From Eurosta solidaginis (Eukaryota; Arthropoda; Insecta; Diptera; Tephritidae), in the NCBI RefSeq assembly GCF_040869045.1, contig NC_090322.1:177396672-177460671 (forward strand): 64,000 nt of DNA. The letters run 5' to 3'. Below are positions 45,618 to 56,965 of this stretch, piece by piece (position 1 is the stretch's first letter; each line of letters starts with the position of its first letter). A program made the position numbers and the translations under genes. Under the pieces are notes generated by a model. That model had not been told where the DNA came from. It was given only the letters and a program-made list of their open reading frames with translations, and ran no database searches.

Positions 45618-45739
45618 CATTCCCACATCTTAAACTCATAAAAAAGATAACCCTAAATATCTTATCGCAAGTGCTATTAATTCGAATAAACCCCTTAACA
45701 AATATTCATGTTTTGCAGTGAACAAAGCACTAAAAAACC

Positions 45740-47400
45740 ATTAGTAATGAAATTATTAGCATCTCGGAACTCAGAGACGGCAATTTGTTATTGTTTGTGA
45801 AAAACAACGAAATGGCAAAGAAGTTTATAGCTACAATAAACCTTATTGGAGTGTGCAATGTGAAAATAGAGCTACACATTAATCTTAATTGTACAAAAGG
45901 TGCCATTTACGCCACGTGCCTAAACGATATAAATTTAAAAAAAATTATTGATGGTAAACCGGTCCATAGCGGAGTTGCGTTGCTGACCTTTGACATTTAT
46001 CCGCTACCTGAAAAAAATCTATACCTCGTGGTATACTACTAAAGTTAGACTATACTACCCAAACCCGATGAGATGTAGGAATTGCCAAGTCCTCGGTCAT
46101 ACAGCTAAGCGTTGTTCAAAGCTGCCTGCGTGTGATATATGCGCCCTTTCATCTCATCCATTAACATCGTGCCTAAGGTCACACTGTGCCAACTGCACCG
46201 ATCTCCACCCCGGTTCTGATAAATCATGCCCTAAGTTCTCCCAAATTAAAGAAATTATAAAGATAAAAACCGTCAAACGATGCTCCATGCGAGAAGCAAT
46301 AGAAGCATACAAAATGCAAACTCCCGCTCACTTACCACTCCTATTCTTTCTTTTTCTGACATAACTAGAAATGCCTCGAACATTCAACAGCTTAACAATA
46401 ACTCCAACCAAGCATCACAATCGTCTAACATTGAAATTACCCCGAATACCTCTATTAAAATTGCACAACAATATACAGAACCACTCCAACAATGCAATAT
46501 TCCTAACGGTACCACCCCAGTGAAAAACAAGTAAGGACGGGACTGTCTTCGGCTGTGCCGAAGACTTCATACCTTTCATGAATGGGGCTGAACAATAATC
46601 TTATCCCGTTCGTAATCTCCAAATAATCGGATGTATAAGATAAGAAATATATAGTGATCAGATGTACATACCTAAACGATTTTTAAGATAAATATAAAAT
46701 AAAAAATGGCAAAAAACTCCCTTATCTGAACGATCGGTTGTATGGGATATATACTATATATAGCTCCGATCAAAGTGATTTATTCAGGATATCTTCTATG
46801 ATATATTAGAATATATATCACCGAGCTTCACGTTTATACTTTCTAAAGTGTGGCAGGTATGGCCAAAATCGTGTTATCTGAACGATCGGTTGTATGGGAG
46901 ATATATGTTATAGTGGTCCGATCCTACCGGATCCGACAAATGTTTAATATAATACAAAAATACATACTTGTGCCAAATTTAATTGAGATATATCAAAATT
47001 TGAGGGACTAGTTTGCGTTCAAACAGACAGACGGACGGACAGACGGACATGGCTATATCAACTCAGTTCGTCGCCCTGATCAATTCGGTATACTTAGTGG
47101 TGAGTCTATCTTCTATATTTCTCTACGTTGCAAACATCGGACCAAAGTTAATATAACATTTCATGTTCATGCAAGGTATAAAACAACCAACAAATAAACA
47201 ACAAATTCAACAATAATGAACAATGTTTAATAAACAAAGAGAATATGGAAAACAAAAATCACCAAATAAACGAAGAAAACAATTTTCAGATAATGTTATC
47301 AGCCAATGAATTACCAACAACATCAATAATGTCAACTTTTATCTCACACCTTAATTCTTCAAGTAACACCCCTCCCTTCCTCCTCGCCATAGGAAGATCA
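45740..47400 (+). pseudogene. Retrotransposon ORF1 (gag-like, CCHC knuckles), disrupted
   Basis: N-terminal part ELRDGNLLLFVKNNEMAKKF resembles the RRM-like region of I/Jockey gag proteins. After a frameshift near 46040 come CRNCQVLGHTAKRC and CDICALSSHPLTSC (both CX2CX4HX4C) and a variant CANCTDLHPGSDKSC (46070-46230). These bind the element's RNA in the family. The reading frame shifts again at ~46300 and is cut by Rep-A at 46529; beyond it, KQREYGKQKSPNKRRKQF (~47233-47286) looks like the basic C-terminus. Confidence 0.75.
46529..47183 (-). mobile_element. Rep-A dispersed element, copy 4 (minus), inside retrotransposon ORF1
   Basis: Begins AACAAGTAAGGACGGGACTGTCTTCGG and ATACCTTTCATGAATGGGG and ends TTCATGCAAGGTATAAAAC; interior includes GTGGTCCGATCCTACCGGATCCGAC and CAGACGGACATGGCTATATCAACTCAG. 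It is a compact, uninterrupted copy (~655 bases), useful as the reference for Rep-A. Confidence 0.85.
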
Positions 47401-47412
47401 TAATATGGCATA

Positions 47413-50400
47413 GTGCTGCAAATCCTACAGTGGAATTTGCACGGACTATTTAATAATTATTGCGATCTCAATTTATTGATTCACGAACTTTCACCAGATA
47501 TTTTTGCCTTGCAAGAATCCGACCTCCCATTTAATAAGAAAGCTCATCCCCCAAACAAATATACAAGTTATTTTCACAACCACAGTCACAAACATTCATA
47601 TAAACAATGTATAGCAGTTTTTATAAAGAAAAGCTTGAATCATAAACATATTCAAGTATTATCTAACATCTCCTGTTTAGCTATCGAAATCGATATGGGA
47701 TTTAAAATTACTGTTATCAATTGCTATATCCTTTACAAATTCAGATATCATTTACATCATTAATCTCTTCAGCTTACAAATTATTCTACTGGGGGACTTA
47801 ATGCCTGGAGTCCCTTATGGGGGTCTCCTGCACCAAACAGAAGAGGTCAAATCATAGAGGATGTGATTATTTCCCACGACTTTGTAGTTCTTAATAATGG
47901 CTCACCCACCCACTTGTCCACGCATAAGACGTTTACCCATCCAGATAATATTATGTCATCTTCCTCGATAGCACCAAAGCTCTCTTCTTTCACTATTGAT
48001 GATCTTCACAATAGCGATCACTTTCCCCTCGTTACATCCCTTGCTACAGCTAGCTGCTCCCATATCAAACCAACATCTAAACTCCTAACCGACAAGGCCA
48101 ACTGGAATAAGTTCAGGTCGATCGCAACGTCACTATCTGAAAGAAAGTCTAGCTCCCCAAACATTAACTCTGAGACGGCCGCGATAAAAAAAAATCATTC
48201 GTTCCGCAGCTCACTTAGCTATACCGCAAAATAGTACAAGGGGTTTACTCAAAACTACCCTATTGGCCAAAACTTCTGACAGTACTAAGAAAAGAAAATA
48301 AAGTTTTATGGGAAAAATATAAGAAAGAAAGATTTACAACCTGATCAACTATAAAAAAGCCAACACTATTTTTAGAAGAGAGCTTAAAATATCAAAGTAC
48401 ATAGCGCTCGAAACGCTGACGTCAAATATCAATCCTCATTCCAACCCCAAAAAAATCTGATCTCACATAAAGGAACTAACCGGGACTCCTACCTCTTCCC
48501 ATATTCCTTTTATTCACACTGACCAGGGCCCAATCTACTCCCCCGACGATATATCTAATGCCTTTGCTTCGCGCTGGTCTAAATTTTCCCATCCCGCCAA
48601 CTTTAAGCCTAGCTTCAACTACTCGAAAGATCAAATAATGTCTGAAGTCTATGACAACCAAAGTCCATCCCCGAACGTCCAAGCAATAGAAGTTCGTGTT
48701 TCACTGGAGGAATTTGAGACAACTTTAGCCCCAATGACTGGACGATCTCCAGGCATTGACAAAATTTCCTACCGCGTCCTCAAAAACCTTCCCAGTAACC
48801 TTAAATTAAGGCTCGCAAGCCTATTTAATCAAATTTTTAATAGTGACTGGAAGATATCTTCAAGTATTCCTATCCCTAAACCCAACAAACCTCCGCCCAT
48901 TATATCCAGCTACCGACCCATATCCCTGCTTCCATGCATGTCTAAGGTTTTGGAAAAAATTATCGCAAATAGAATTATGTGGTTTGGTAAAGTAAACAAA
49001 TGTTTAACTCCTAATCAGTTTGCCTTAAAAAGGATTAGGGTTTACAAAACCTCTTATTTACTTTGAACATTTTGCTTCTAATGCCCTGACGCCAAAAATC
49101 CACGTGTCAGTTTTGAGTTAAGATTTCGCACATATAGTTCTTAGAGAGTTAAGACGTTGGATAGTCGGTAACAAAATTTATAACATCGTAAAATCATTCT
49201 TAAAAAATCGAAAGTTCATAGCAAGAGTCAATAACTTCGAATCAGGTGTACATAACTCGTACAACGGCATACCGCAGGACTCTCCACTCTCTGTTGCTCT
49301 TTTTACGATCGCATTCAATGAACTAAGTTTAATCCCTAAACCTTTTAACCACGTAGAGCACCTTATCTATGCAGACGACGTACTAATTTTTTTCAAAACT
49401 AAAGATTTAAATCAAGTGAAATATATATTTAGCCGCATTCTAAATGACATATGCCATTGGTCCAGTACCTCAGGTGCAAACATTGCGGCTGATAAATGCT
49501 CTACTTTCCACATAAGCAGGACACATAATTGTTCCTTCCCCTCCCTTTCACTTCAGAACTCCCAAACACCCCCCTATAATAGTCTTAAGGTATTAGGATT
49601 AATAATTGATAAGAAACCTTGCTTTAAGGAACATTGTCAATATGTTAGATCAAGCTTATTTTCCAGACTAAATATTTTAAAATTTCTGTCATCCAAACAT
49701 TCTTTGGTACATACTAACACTCTCATAAGTATAACAATGGTTTTGATTCTCTCAAAAATTGATTATGGCCTCGCTATATATGACACCTGTGCTCAAACAC
49801 ATATAAAACTCTTACATGCCCCGTACCACGCGGCAGTAAAAAGAAGTCTACGCGCCTTTTCTACATCGCCAGTCAAAGTAGCCTTGCCTGAAGCCGGCCT
49901 ACCTGAAATTTCACAGAGAGCGAAACACAACACCCTAATGCTCATGAATAAGTTGTTGTAATGCAGAAATTAGCTATTCTTCTCACAAGTCAACTCAGCC
50001 TTAGTTAAACGAAAAAAGAAAATTTGCAAATCTACAATATCCCGTTGTCTTTCAGAAATGCACGATCTTAATATCACAGCCATACCAACGTTGATAGAAA
50101 CCTCTTCTCATCCACCGTTTTTATTATCAAAAACTTTCATTATTGGCATTATTGCTTGAAGCCGTACGGTACGTCTCTCGGGAAGGAAGAAAATACGTCA
50201 TATATACTGATAGGAGGTCGGCAATAGAAGGAGTTTTAAATGTGAATAACAATACCCCGATCGTGGACCAGCTACGCGATGCACTACTCGATTACACAGA
50301 TATCATCAAAATCATGTGGGTACCTGGAAATGTCAGTATCCCTGGTAATGAAGCTGCTGAGAGAAGAGCAAAAGAGGCCAGTACAGAACCAATCCATCTA

Positions 50401-50770
50401 TTCGGATACATGTTTGATAAAGGATAGGAGCAATTATTAACATAACTATAAAACATATAACTCCGAGGGGAAAGGCTCTAAATATCCTCCAGGTGCGTCC
50501 TGTAGCAGCATCAAAAACTTTATACGACTTAGGGTAGGTCACATCATAACTACCCACACTCACTTACTAAAAGGCGTAAACAAACAACCATGCCCCTTTT
50601 GTGGCACACAGGATTGCACGCCAATACACCTCATAGACGATTGCCGAGAACTTAGCCATATCCGTACGTCAATATTTGTCAATTCAAAGCCTTCCGATCA
50701 CCCAAAAGATATTAACATCACTAACCTTAATAGCATTTTTAAACTTGTTTCAAACTGTAAGTTAATATTA
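47413..50770 (+). pseudogene. Retrotransposon ORF2 (endonuclease, RT, RNase H), disrupted
   Basis: Starts MLQILQWNLHGL, the usual EEP endonuclease opening (Asn of QWN, Glu of ALQES at ~47512). The endonuclease continues in another frame (NAWSPLWGSPAPNRRGQ, ~47800-47850, and HNSDHFPLV, ~48008-48034). RT: SYRPISLLPCMSKVLEKI (48909-48962), GIPQDSPLS (49265-49291, normally GIPQGSPLS), IYADDVLIF (49365-49391). RNase H: VIYTDRRSAIEGV (~50198-50236) and IMWVPGNVSIPGNEAAERRAKEA (~50312-50380). The C-terminal Cys/His tail CPFCGTQDCTPIHLIDDC lies at ~50590-50645. The YADD catalytic pair is intact, but there are many stops and frameshifts. Confidence 0.88.
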
Positions 50771-50975
50771 TAAACTCACATATATAATGTATAAATAAGA
50801 TAAAGTGACGTATTCATAATCAAGTTTGGGTGGATACATGAATTTGGTCGCAGCTTCCTGACAATTATGTAAAGAGGCTGTGGCTAGGTTTAGCTATCTA
50901 CTTTTTCGGCTATTATAATGCCCTATAGTGTTTAACTCAACTTGTATCCTTAAACTATCTATAAATATATACATA

Positions 50976-51342
50976 TTAGGGCGGATCAAATTGTATGGGG
51001 GAAAAAACTTCAGGTGCACATCCAGTTTCTGAATCTATGGGTCATACTGAGTAATATTGTCTATGGGGCCATAGGTCTGAAATGAATTTCGAGCCTCCCT
51101 AATTTTGTTAGAAAATTTTATATCCCAATCCGAATAGCGGCTCTCATAAATAAAATACATGAAAATAAATGTCAAATTCGGATTCGGATTGGGATATACA
51201 ATTTTCTAACAAAATCAGGGAGGCTCGAAATTCATTTCAGACCTATGGTCCCATGGACAATATTACTCAGTATGACCCATAGATTCAGAAACTGGATGGG
51301 CACCTGAAGTTTTTTTTCCCCATACCATTTGACCCGCCCTAA
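50976..51342. mobile_element. Palindromic MITE in the retrotransposon 3' UTR
   Basis: Ends TTAGGGCGGATCAAATTGTATGGGG and, inverted, CCCCATACCATTTGACCCGCCCTAA; arms ~145-150 bases, central ~80 bases unique. Flanked by TACATA on both sides (50970-50975 and 51343-51348), a possible 6-base target duplication (low complexity). Total 367 bases, no coding. Confidence 0.8.
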
Positions 51343-51559
51343 TACATATGTTTCATTATCTACTTATCAAATATGAGTGAAGCCTAAGCATAAGTGCAAC
51401 AATTATTTATAATTGTTTCTCTGGTAAATAAATAAATAAATAAATAAAAATAAAAATGTGAATAATCCTCGGGTCTGTCAAATTGAATAGTATTATTGAG
51501 TTTAGAACTATTTTTAGTGCTGCCATAAATATTATTGAAATCTCCATAAAGACTATTTA

Positions 51560-52673
51560 TTATTATTTTTTATTATTATTCCGTACTCCATTAGGAGCTT
51601 AAGGATTCAAAAAAAGTTTTCCAATTATCTCTATTTCGTGCAATTTGACTTAATTCGTTAAACTATTTGTCAGTTTCCTGAAGAACTGTTCTCCTCCAAG
51701 TCATCTTTGGTCGGCCCCTGCATCGTGTCCCTTGAGGGTTCCAGGTTAAGGCAGCATGTGCAACGTCCTCGTATGGCTTTCGTAATGTGTGGCCTATCCA
51801 GCCATATTTACGCTTCCGTATTTCAATATGTACACTGGTTTGGTTGGTCAGCCTCCATAACTCTTCGTTCGATATCGTTCTAGGCCACCATATCTGCATT
51901 ATATTTCTCAAGCAGCGGTTAATGAAGGACTGTAGCTTGGCTTTAGTTTCAGCACTTACAAGCCAAGTTTCCGAGCCGTACAACAAAACAGACTTCACAC
52001 ATGCGTTAAAATTTTTTTTTTTTTTGTTTCAGTTCGAAGGTTGTTAGCGCGCCATACACCACGAAGTCTGGCAAAAGCTCCCCGGGCTTTTTGGATTCGA
52101 GCGTTTATATCTCTTTTTGCACCACCATCTACGGCGAGAATACTTCCCAAGTATGTAAAGTTTCGATATCTGCAACATTTTGGCCATCAATTGTGAAATT
52201 TGCTGAGTTGTTACCTTTAATGCGCATAGACACGGTTTTTCTTATATTTATTTTCAACCCAAACTTTGACGACTGGTGATGCAGGTGGTTGAGTTTTGCC
52301 AGCATGTCCTGGTGTGTGTATGATAGCAGGACAATGTCATCTGCTTAATCCAAATCCTCAAGACTGGAGTTAAGTCTCCAGTTTATGCCCCTATTTTGCG
52401 AGTCGAATATTTTAAGCACCCAGTCCAAGACCACAATGAACAACAGTGGTGATAATATACACCCCTGCTTGACACCTGTAGACGATTCAAATGCATTGCT
52501 TAGTATCCCATTATGCAACACTCTGCATTTTGAATTTTCATAGCTTTTCCTTATAATGTTAATCATTTTTTGAGGAACTCCAATTCTCTGCAAGGAAAGC
52601 CAGATGCAGTCCCTTTTAATAGAATCGAAAGCCTTCTCATATTCTACTAATATTGCATTCCAATATTGCATAC
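51560..52673 (-). mobile_element. 5'-truncated endonuclease-RT type non-LTR retrotransposon
   Basis: Bounded by AAGACTATTTA duplications (51549-51559 and 52674-52684) and ending 3' in an AAT-rich simple repeat, so insertion by target-primed reverse transcription is clear. Minus-strand RT: LVEYEKAFDSIKRDCIW, TGVKQGCILSPLLF (~52450-52490), then LD*ADDIVLL at ~52330-52360 where a stop precedes the ADD motif. Further on, LLYGSETWLVS (~51960-51990), RKYGWIGHTLRKPYED and RCRGRPKMTWRR (~51690-51800). Inactive. Confidence 0.87.
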
Positions 52674-52712
52674 AAGACTATTTAACACGCTTATATTAGC
52701 TTCACTTGTCTG

Positions 52713-53797
52713 TAGCGTTGCCAAATGTCCCGTATTGGCCGGGACATCCCGTATTTTTCACAAATTTTAAAGTGTTCCGCCGGGAAATGCTAAGTCCCGT
52801 CATTTTCACATTTTCACAATATCAAAATTAATAAATTATAATCTTCTACGAAACATGGCCGTATTTGCGGCTTCGATTTTATTCGGGTCATTAGCATATT
52901 GCATGCAACTCTGTAAAGAAGAAAAATTCATTCCTACTGTGGTTCTGAATATTAGCTGTGTTTTTTTTTACATCTATAGACGTTTACGCTTAAACTTTAT
53001 ATGGACTCATAAGCGTCAAACTTTAAATACACCTCTGAAATTGCTGCGCATAAAATTTTTCCTACTAAATTTCAATATGCATTATACACAGATGTAACTG
53101 AAATATGTGTCTATGTTTCACCTCAACACTAATTCTATGTGTTGCCTCTAAAAATTGTGTGTATCCACTATTTATCGCAACCGATTCAGCTATATGTTAT
53201 ACATTTTGGCCACCAGAGGTTTGAGTCTCCGATTTTAGGTACACCCTGTTCTGTAGCTAGTTATTTAACCACTGCCGCTAGATGGGTCTCCTAAGCATTA
53301 TCTAAGCGAGGATAAGCGTTTTTTTACGCGCAAACGTAAACGTATACGCCTGTAAAAAAAACACGGCTATTGTCAATGTTTGACATATCGCACACCTAAA
53401 TATTCATTTTGCATGGGGAAGTGTTGTGTTTTAAAACAACGTTAGCAAAATGAATCCATAGAATATTGAATTCGAATTAAATTTTTGATATTTGGCACAT
53501 CTAAATATTCATTTTGCATGGGGAAGTGTTGTGTTTTAAAATAACGTTAGCAAAATGAATCCATAGAATATTGAATTCGCGTAAACACAGTAAACTTATT
53601 AATTATTAGCCTTTTTTATACAAATATTTGTTATAAATAAATGAGTTTAAAAAGTTTAATTATATCAAAAAATTATTTCGCCGAAATAAGCAACCCATAG
53701 AAATATATAGATGTTTCTTATTTTTCAAATGTCCTGTGGATTTGGCTCAAATTTGAAGTTTGTCCCGGGAACCCGCAATAAAAATCTGGCATCCTTA
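52713..53797. mobile_element. hAT element with 8-bp duplication CTTGTCTG
   Basis: Perfect 8-bp duplications at 52705-52712 and 53798-53805. Ends TAGCGTTGCCAAATG and, inverted, TGGCATCCTTA, i.e. a short imperfect terminal repeat. 1085 bases. A plus frame at 52855-53097 is unrecognised. The right half contains a ~115-base tandem duplication and a CTGCCGCTAGATGGG block that is otherwise part of the host repeat family. Probably a non-autonomous deletion derivative. Confidence 0.8.
53390..53583. repeat. Tandem duplication inside the hAT element
   Basis: The block CACCTAAATATTCATTTTGCATGG...ATCCATAGAATATTGAATTCG occurs twice (about 53391-53474 and 53504-53579, period near 113) with only a few differences. 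Non-coding. Confidence 0.9.
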
Positions 53798-53910
53798 CTT
53801 GTCTGTATGCTTGTTTGTAACTCTCTAGGATAGGCGCGCAAAGGAGAGTTATACCCATCTAGCGGCAATTATTGAAGAGTAAATGACTCGCTACAAAACG
53901 AGTTGTGCTT

Positions 53911-55855
53911 AATAGCGGAGACACTAACCTCTGTGCTACGGCGTCTTTTTTAAACCATATTTATGTTATTTAAATATTTTATTCATTGCTACAATTTAAG
54001 CGATTTTTTGTTTATTCATTGGAATGTGGTGTGTTCCAAACACGGCGCATAACCCGCTCCGCGGCAAATGGTGCTGAGTTTCACATTTGCTTAGCGAGCC
54101 GGTTGATTCAAGACAGGCACCCGCACCTGATTTTAAGCTAGCGCTGCCGTTAAAATCCTCTAGTTAGCCCCTAAATAGGTATTGCTGGGTTATTGCTTTT
54201 GCTTTTCAATCCAATGTATGTTCAGTGGACAACTAGAAGCCACTTTGGAAAAAGCTTCTGGAAGTAGTGAACTTTCTGAGCTACCTGTCACCTGCCCATT
54301 CTCTGATTTTTTTCGAAAATCTTGCAGAACCTCTTCGTAAAAATCTGAGAAGATATCCTTTATAGAAATTACGTTAATTAATATTATCTTAATTATGTGT
54401 TGTATATAGGTTATATGACATAGGGTAATTTCACAGGAGTACAACAATACGCTAAGAAAGAGAAGGCTATGGAATAAAAATAATGTGTGGCGACTTCGAT
54501 ACAATTCTTGGCAATGAAATGGATTTTGGTCTCGCAGTTGGAAAATTAAGTATACACCATGTTACATTTCCCTGCTTGACTTCATCTTTGATCGAATCAC
54601 AATAAAATGATCCTCTATGTCCGACCATGCAACCACTTGATTACGTCGTGATCGAGCGCAGGATTAGCTGCGCTTTATACGCAAATGCCTATGTGAAACG
54701 AAACAAAAGGCTGATAAATTCTCCTCTCGCCTGTCGCACTGGTTCTCTGAGAGTAATCTAAAGCCCACGATGTAGGCGAGCATTGGGAGCAGCGTAACCA
54801 CTTTACCACACTTGCGGTAGATGGTAGAAAGCGGGACAGTTGATAACCACACCGGTACCAACAACGCTTATGTCGGAACCAGCAACTGATTAAAAAGAGA
54901 ATCACTAAAGAACGCGTTAAAAGGGTCTGCAAAGGTTTTGAGGTGTAGATAAAAAAGTCATTCTCACAGTCGAAGCTCCTTAAAGCTAGCCGAAGTTTTT
55001 TTTTTTGTGGCTGTCTATTTATCAAGCAAATTTTTGAACTAGAAAAAGTCTTGTTTCAATCGAACTAGTATTTATTTGGCACTTTACGTCTAGTTCTGAA
55101 CCAGAAATTTTGATCCCTTCTCATGAACTTCCCTTCAGCGCATCTATGAGTAAACAACTAAAATAAATTTAAAGCCAATGTACTACAAATTATTCATGTT
55201 AATATTGCCACGAGCGCCAATGATTTACAAATACAAAGTTAATTTACATACATAGTAATATCAACGACTACCGCGGCATCTTATTCTACGAACATCAATG
55301 TGTGATAATTAAGATCGATCATAAAAAAAACAAGAAAAGTTTCATTCAATTTTATATGGAAATCCCAAGTACGACTATTGCTATAAACATTTTTATAATC
55401 GGGTAGGGGTCCGTACGTACACACACTTTCAGTTGCTGTTGGTAGAGGCAGCTTCTAAAACTCTACCGGTGTCTACGCATTAGGGACGCAAAGCCCGTGA
55501 TCGGCTTACCTTTCAGGTCCCGTTAATATTGGGATTAGCTTGCATATTATATATTTGCTTTTTATGAGTAGTATGTCATAGAATTATAGCCTTAAGCAGT
55601 ACTTGAATGAATGCGACTTTCGATTTTACGTTGTCAGTAAACTCACGGCAACAATTGGAAATAACAAGCTATCAGTACGCAAATTTATTGTTTTGTATGG
55701 CCTTCCTGGCAGCCTTTGCAGCACTAGATTTGATATTTCATAATAACGGACGTCATAATGCATTGATTGCGACTAGACGATCTAGGCTCTTGCGTAGCAA
55801 GTCACGCCAGCTATCCATATTACGCGGTAACTGACGTCAATCGAAAGCATACAGG
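53911..55855. other. Mostly unassigned; possible endonuclease relic
   Basis: Around 54480 the plus strand reads IIMCGDFDTILGNEMDFGLAVGK, which resembles the endonuclease box GDFNAxxG of RTE-like elements; the downstream sequence is too degraded to confirm. Frames at 54675-55025 (minus) and 55607-55834 (plus) have no domain I recognise. Otherwise ordinary intergenic sequence. Confidence 0.35.
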
Positions 55856-55859
55856 GGGG

Positions 55860-56040
55860 ATAACACCTGCCTTTACGTTTCTCTAACTTCTCAGCGGAAG
55901 TCTCCCTCTTCCTCTGCTCCCAAATAAGGCCGGCAAGTCAGAGCGTCTTCTTTCATGAGCTTCACATGACCGTGTCAGCGAAATCTTAGGGCATTTATTA
56001 GTTGCACTGTGTTTATGTCTGTATAAAGCTCAAACTCTAA
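55860..56040 (-). mobile_element. RTE-like retrotransposon C-terminal fragment
   Basis: Minus strand reads EFELYTDINTVQLINALRFR, stop, HGHVKLMKEDALTCRP, parallel to ELYAHINIVQRIKTQRLRWLGHVMRMKDDDPAKK in the element at 22262-23408, with the tryptophan codon changed to a stop. Small isolated relic. Confidence 0.65.
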
Positions 56041-56245
56041 ACAATATCATTAGTGGCCAGATTATGTATGACGCCGTGACACTTTGCGTCACAGTCCCTG
56101 GCATTCATATTCACCACTATATAATATATCACTGCATGAATGCTCTTATGTCATACAAATTCTCGCTCACACGAGAAAATATGACTCGTTGCGTTGTACA
56201 TAATAAGCCCCTTAACTTCTTTCGATATAAACTGTAGGTAAGTTT

Positions 56246-56384
56246 CAGGCATGCTTAACCAACGAACCGATATCGTTTCGCTACGATAATTAACGTTAAT
56301 AAACGAAACAAAGTCATTTCGTTTCGTTTATTAACGTTGATTATCGTAACGAAATGATATCGGTTCGTTGGTTAAGCATGCCTG
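56246..56384. mobile_element. Perfectly palindromic hAT derivative with 8-bp duplication
   Basis: Starts CAGGCATGCTTAACCAACGAA and ends TTCGTTGGTTAAGCATGCCTG; the 139 bases are almost one continuous palindrome. Perfect 8-bp target duplications GTAAGTTT at 56238-56245 and 56385-56392. The right half is nearly identical to the right end of the hAT MITE at 18378-18968, so it consists of that family's terminus in two inverted copies. Confidence 0.93.
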
Positions 56385-56399
56385 GTAAGTTTGATTCTC

Positions 56400-56965
56400 T
56401 ATAGCGGTTTGATATCAAATCGACAACTTTTTTGTTACATAGTCTATAACTTTTCGATAACATATCGATCACTTTTCGATAAAAAACCGGTGACTCTTTA
56501 GCAATCTTTGATATCGATAGCAAACTTATAACAAATCAATCACTTTTTTATAACAAATAAATAACTTTTTGATAAATAAAAGAGAACTGCTCGATAGTAA
56601 ATCAAGAATTTTTCGACAACAAATCGATAAACTTTTGAGAACGTATCGTAAACTTTTCCACAAGTAATTAATAATTTTTAGATAAATAATTAATAACTTG
56701 TCGGTAATGAATCGATATCAAACCGATTAGCCGTCGCTAAGAAATTTGTAACTCTTTTATAACCTTTGCTATCGAAATGAAATTTATAACACTTTGATAA
56801 CAAATCAGAAACTTCTATATACCTCCTTTTGGTAACATATCTTTAACGAACCGATAGCTCTTGATAAAAAAACGGATAGCACGCTCGTAACTTGTCGATA
56901 ACAAAGTGCCTACTCATCGATAATAAACCATTAATTATCCGATAACAGCTCCATTCGCTATTATC
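56400..56965 (+). repeat. CGATAA short-repeat array 3
   Basis: Degenerate CGATAAC/AAATCGATAACTTTT units, mainly CGATAA orientation, starting right after the palindromic hAT copy. Same motif as the arrays at 15100, 30420 and 61640. Confidence 0.8.

Larger units (their letters stand above)
45630..51455 (+). mobile_element. I-like non-LTR retrotransposon, near full length, with two insertions
   Basis: Encodes an ORF1 with three CCHC-type knuckles (45740-47400) and an ORF2 with endonuclease, reverse transcriptase and RNase H (47413-50770), and ends in (TAAA)n at ~51423-51452. The combination of knuckle-bearing ORF1, EEP endonuclease and RNase H fits the I/Jockey group. Interrupted by Rep-A (46529-47183) and by a palindromic element (50976-51342). 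Stops and frameshifts in both ORFs show it is dead. The 5' end is approximate. Confidence 0.8.
52681..53910. repeat. Dispersed AACACGC-type repeat, split by a hAT element
   Basis: Left part 52681-52712 (TTTAACACGCTTATATTAGCTTCACTTGTCTG) and right part 53798-53910 (CTTGTCTGTATGCTTGTTTG, CATCTAGCGGCAATTATTGAAG, GACTCGCTAC). The same family as 30985-31400 and 31861. The hAT element at 52713-53797 separates the two parts. Confidence 0.55.

Noticed and set aside
54675..55025. Minus-strand 116-residue open frame
   Set aside because: No domain; the opposite strand has a faint endonuclease-like relic, so this is probably antisense to a decayed retroelement.
55607..55834. Plus-strand 75-residue open frame with a hydrophobic segment
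   Set aside because: No recognisable domain, no splice or promoter context, and it lies among repeat relics.
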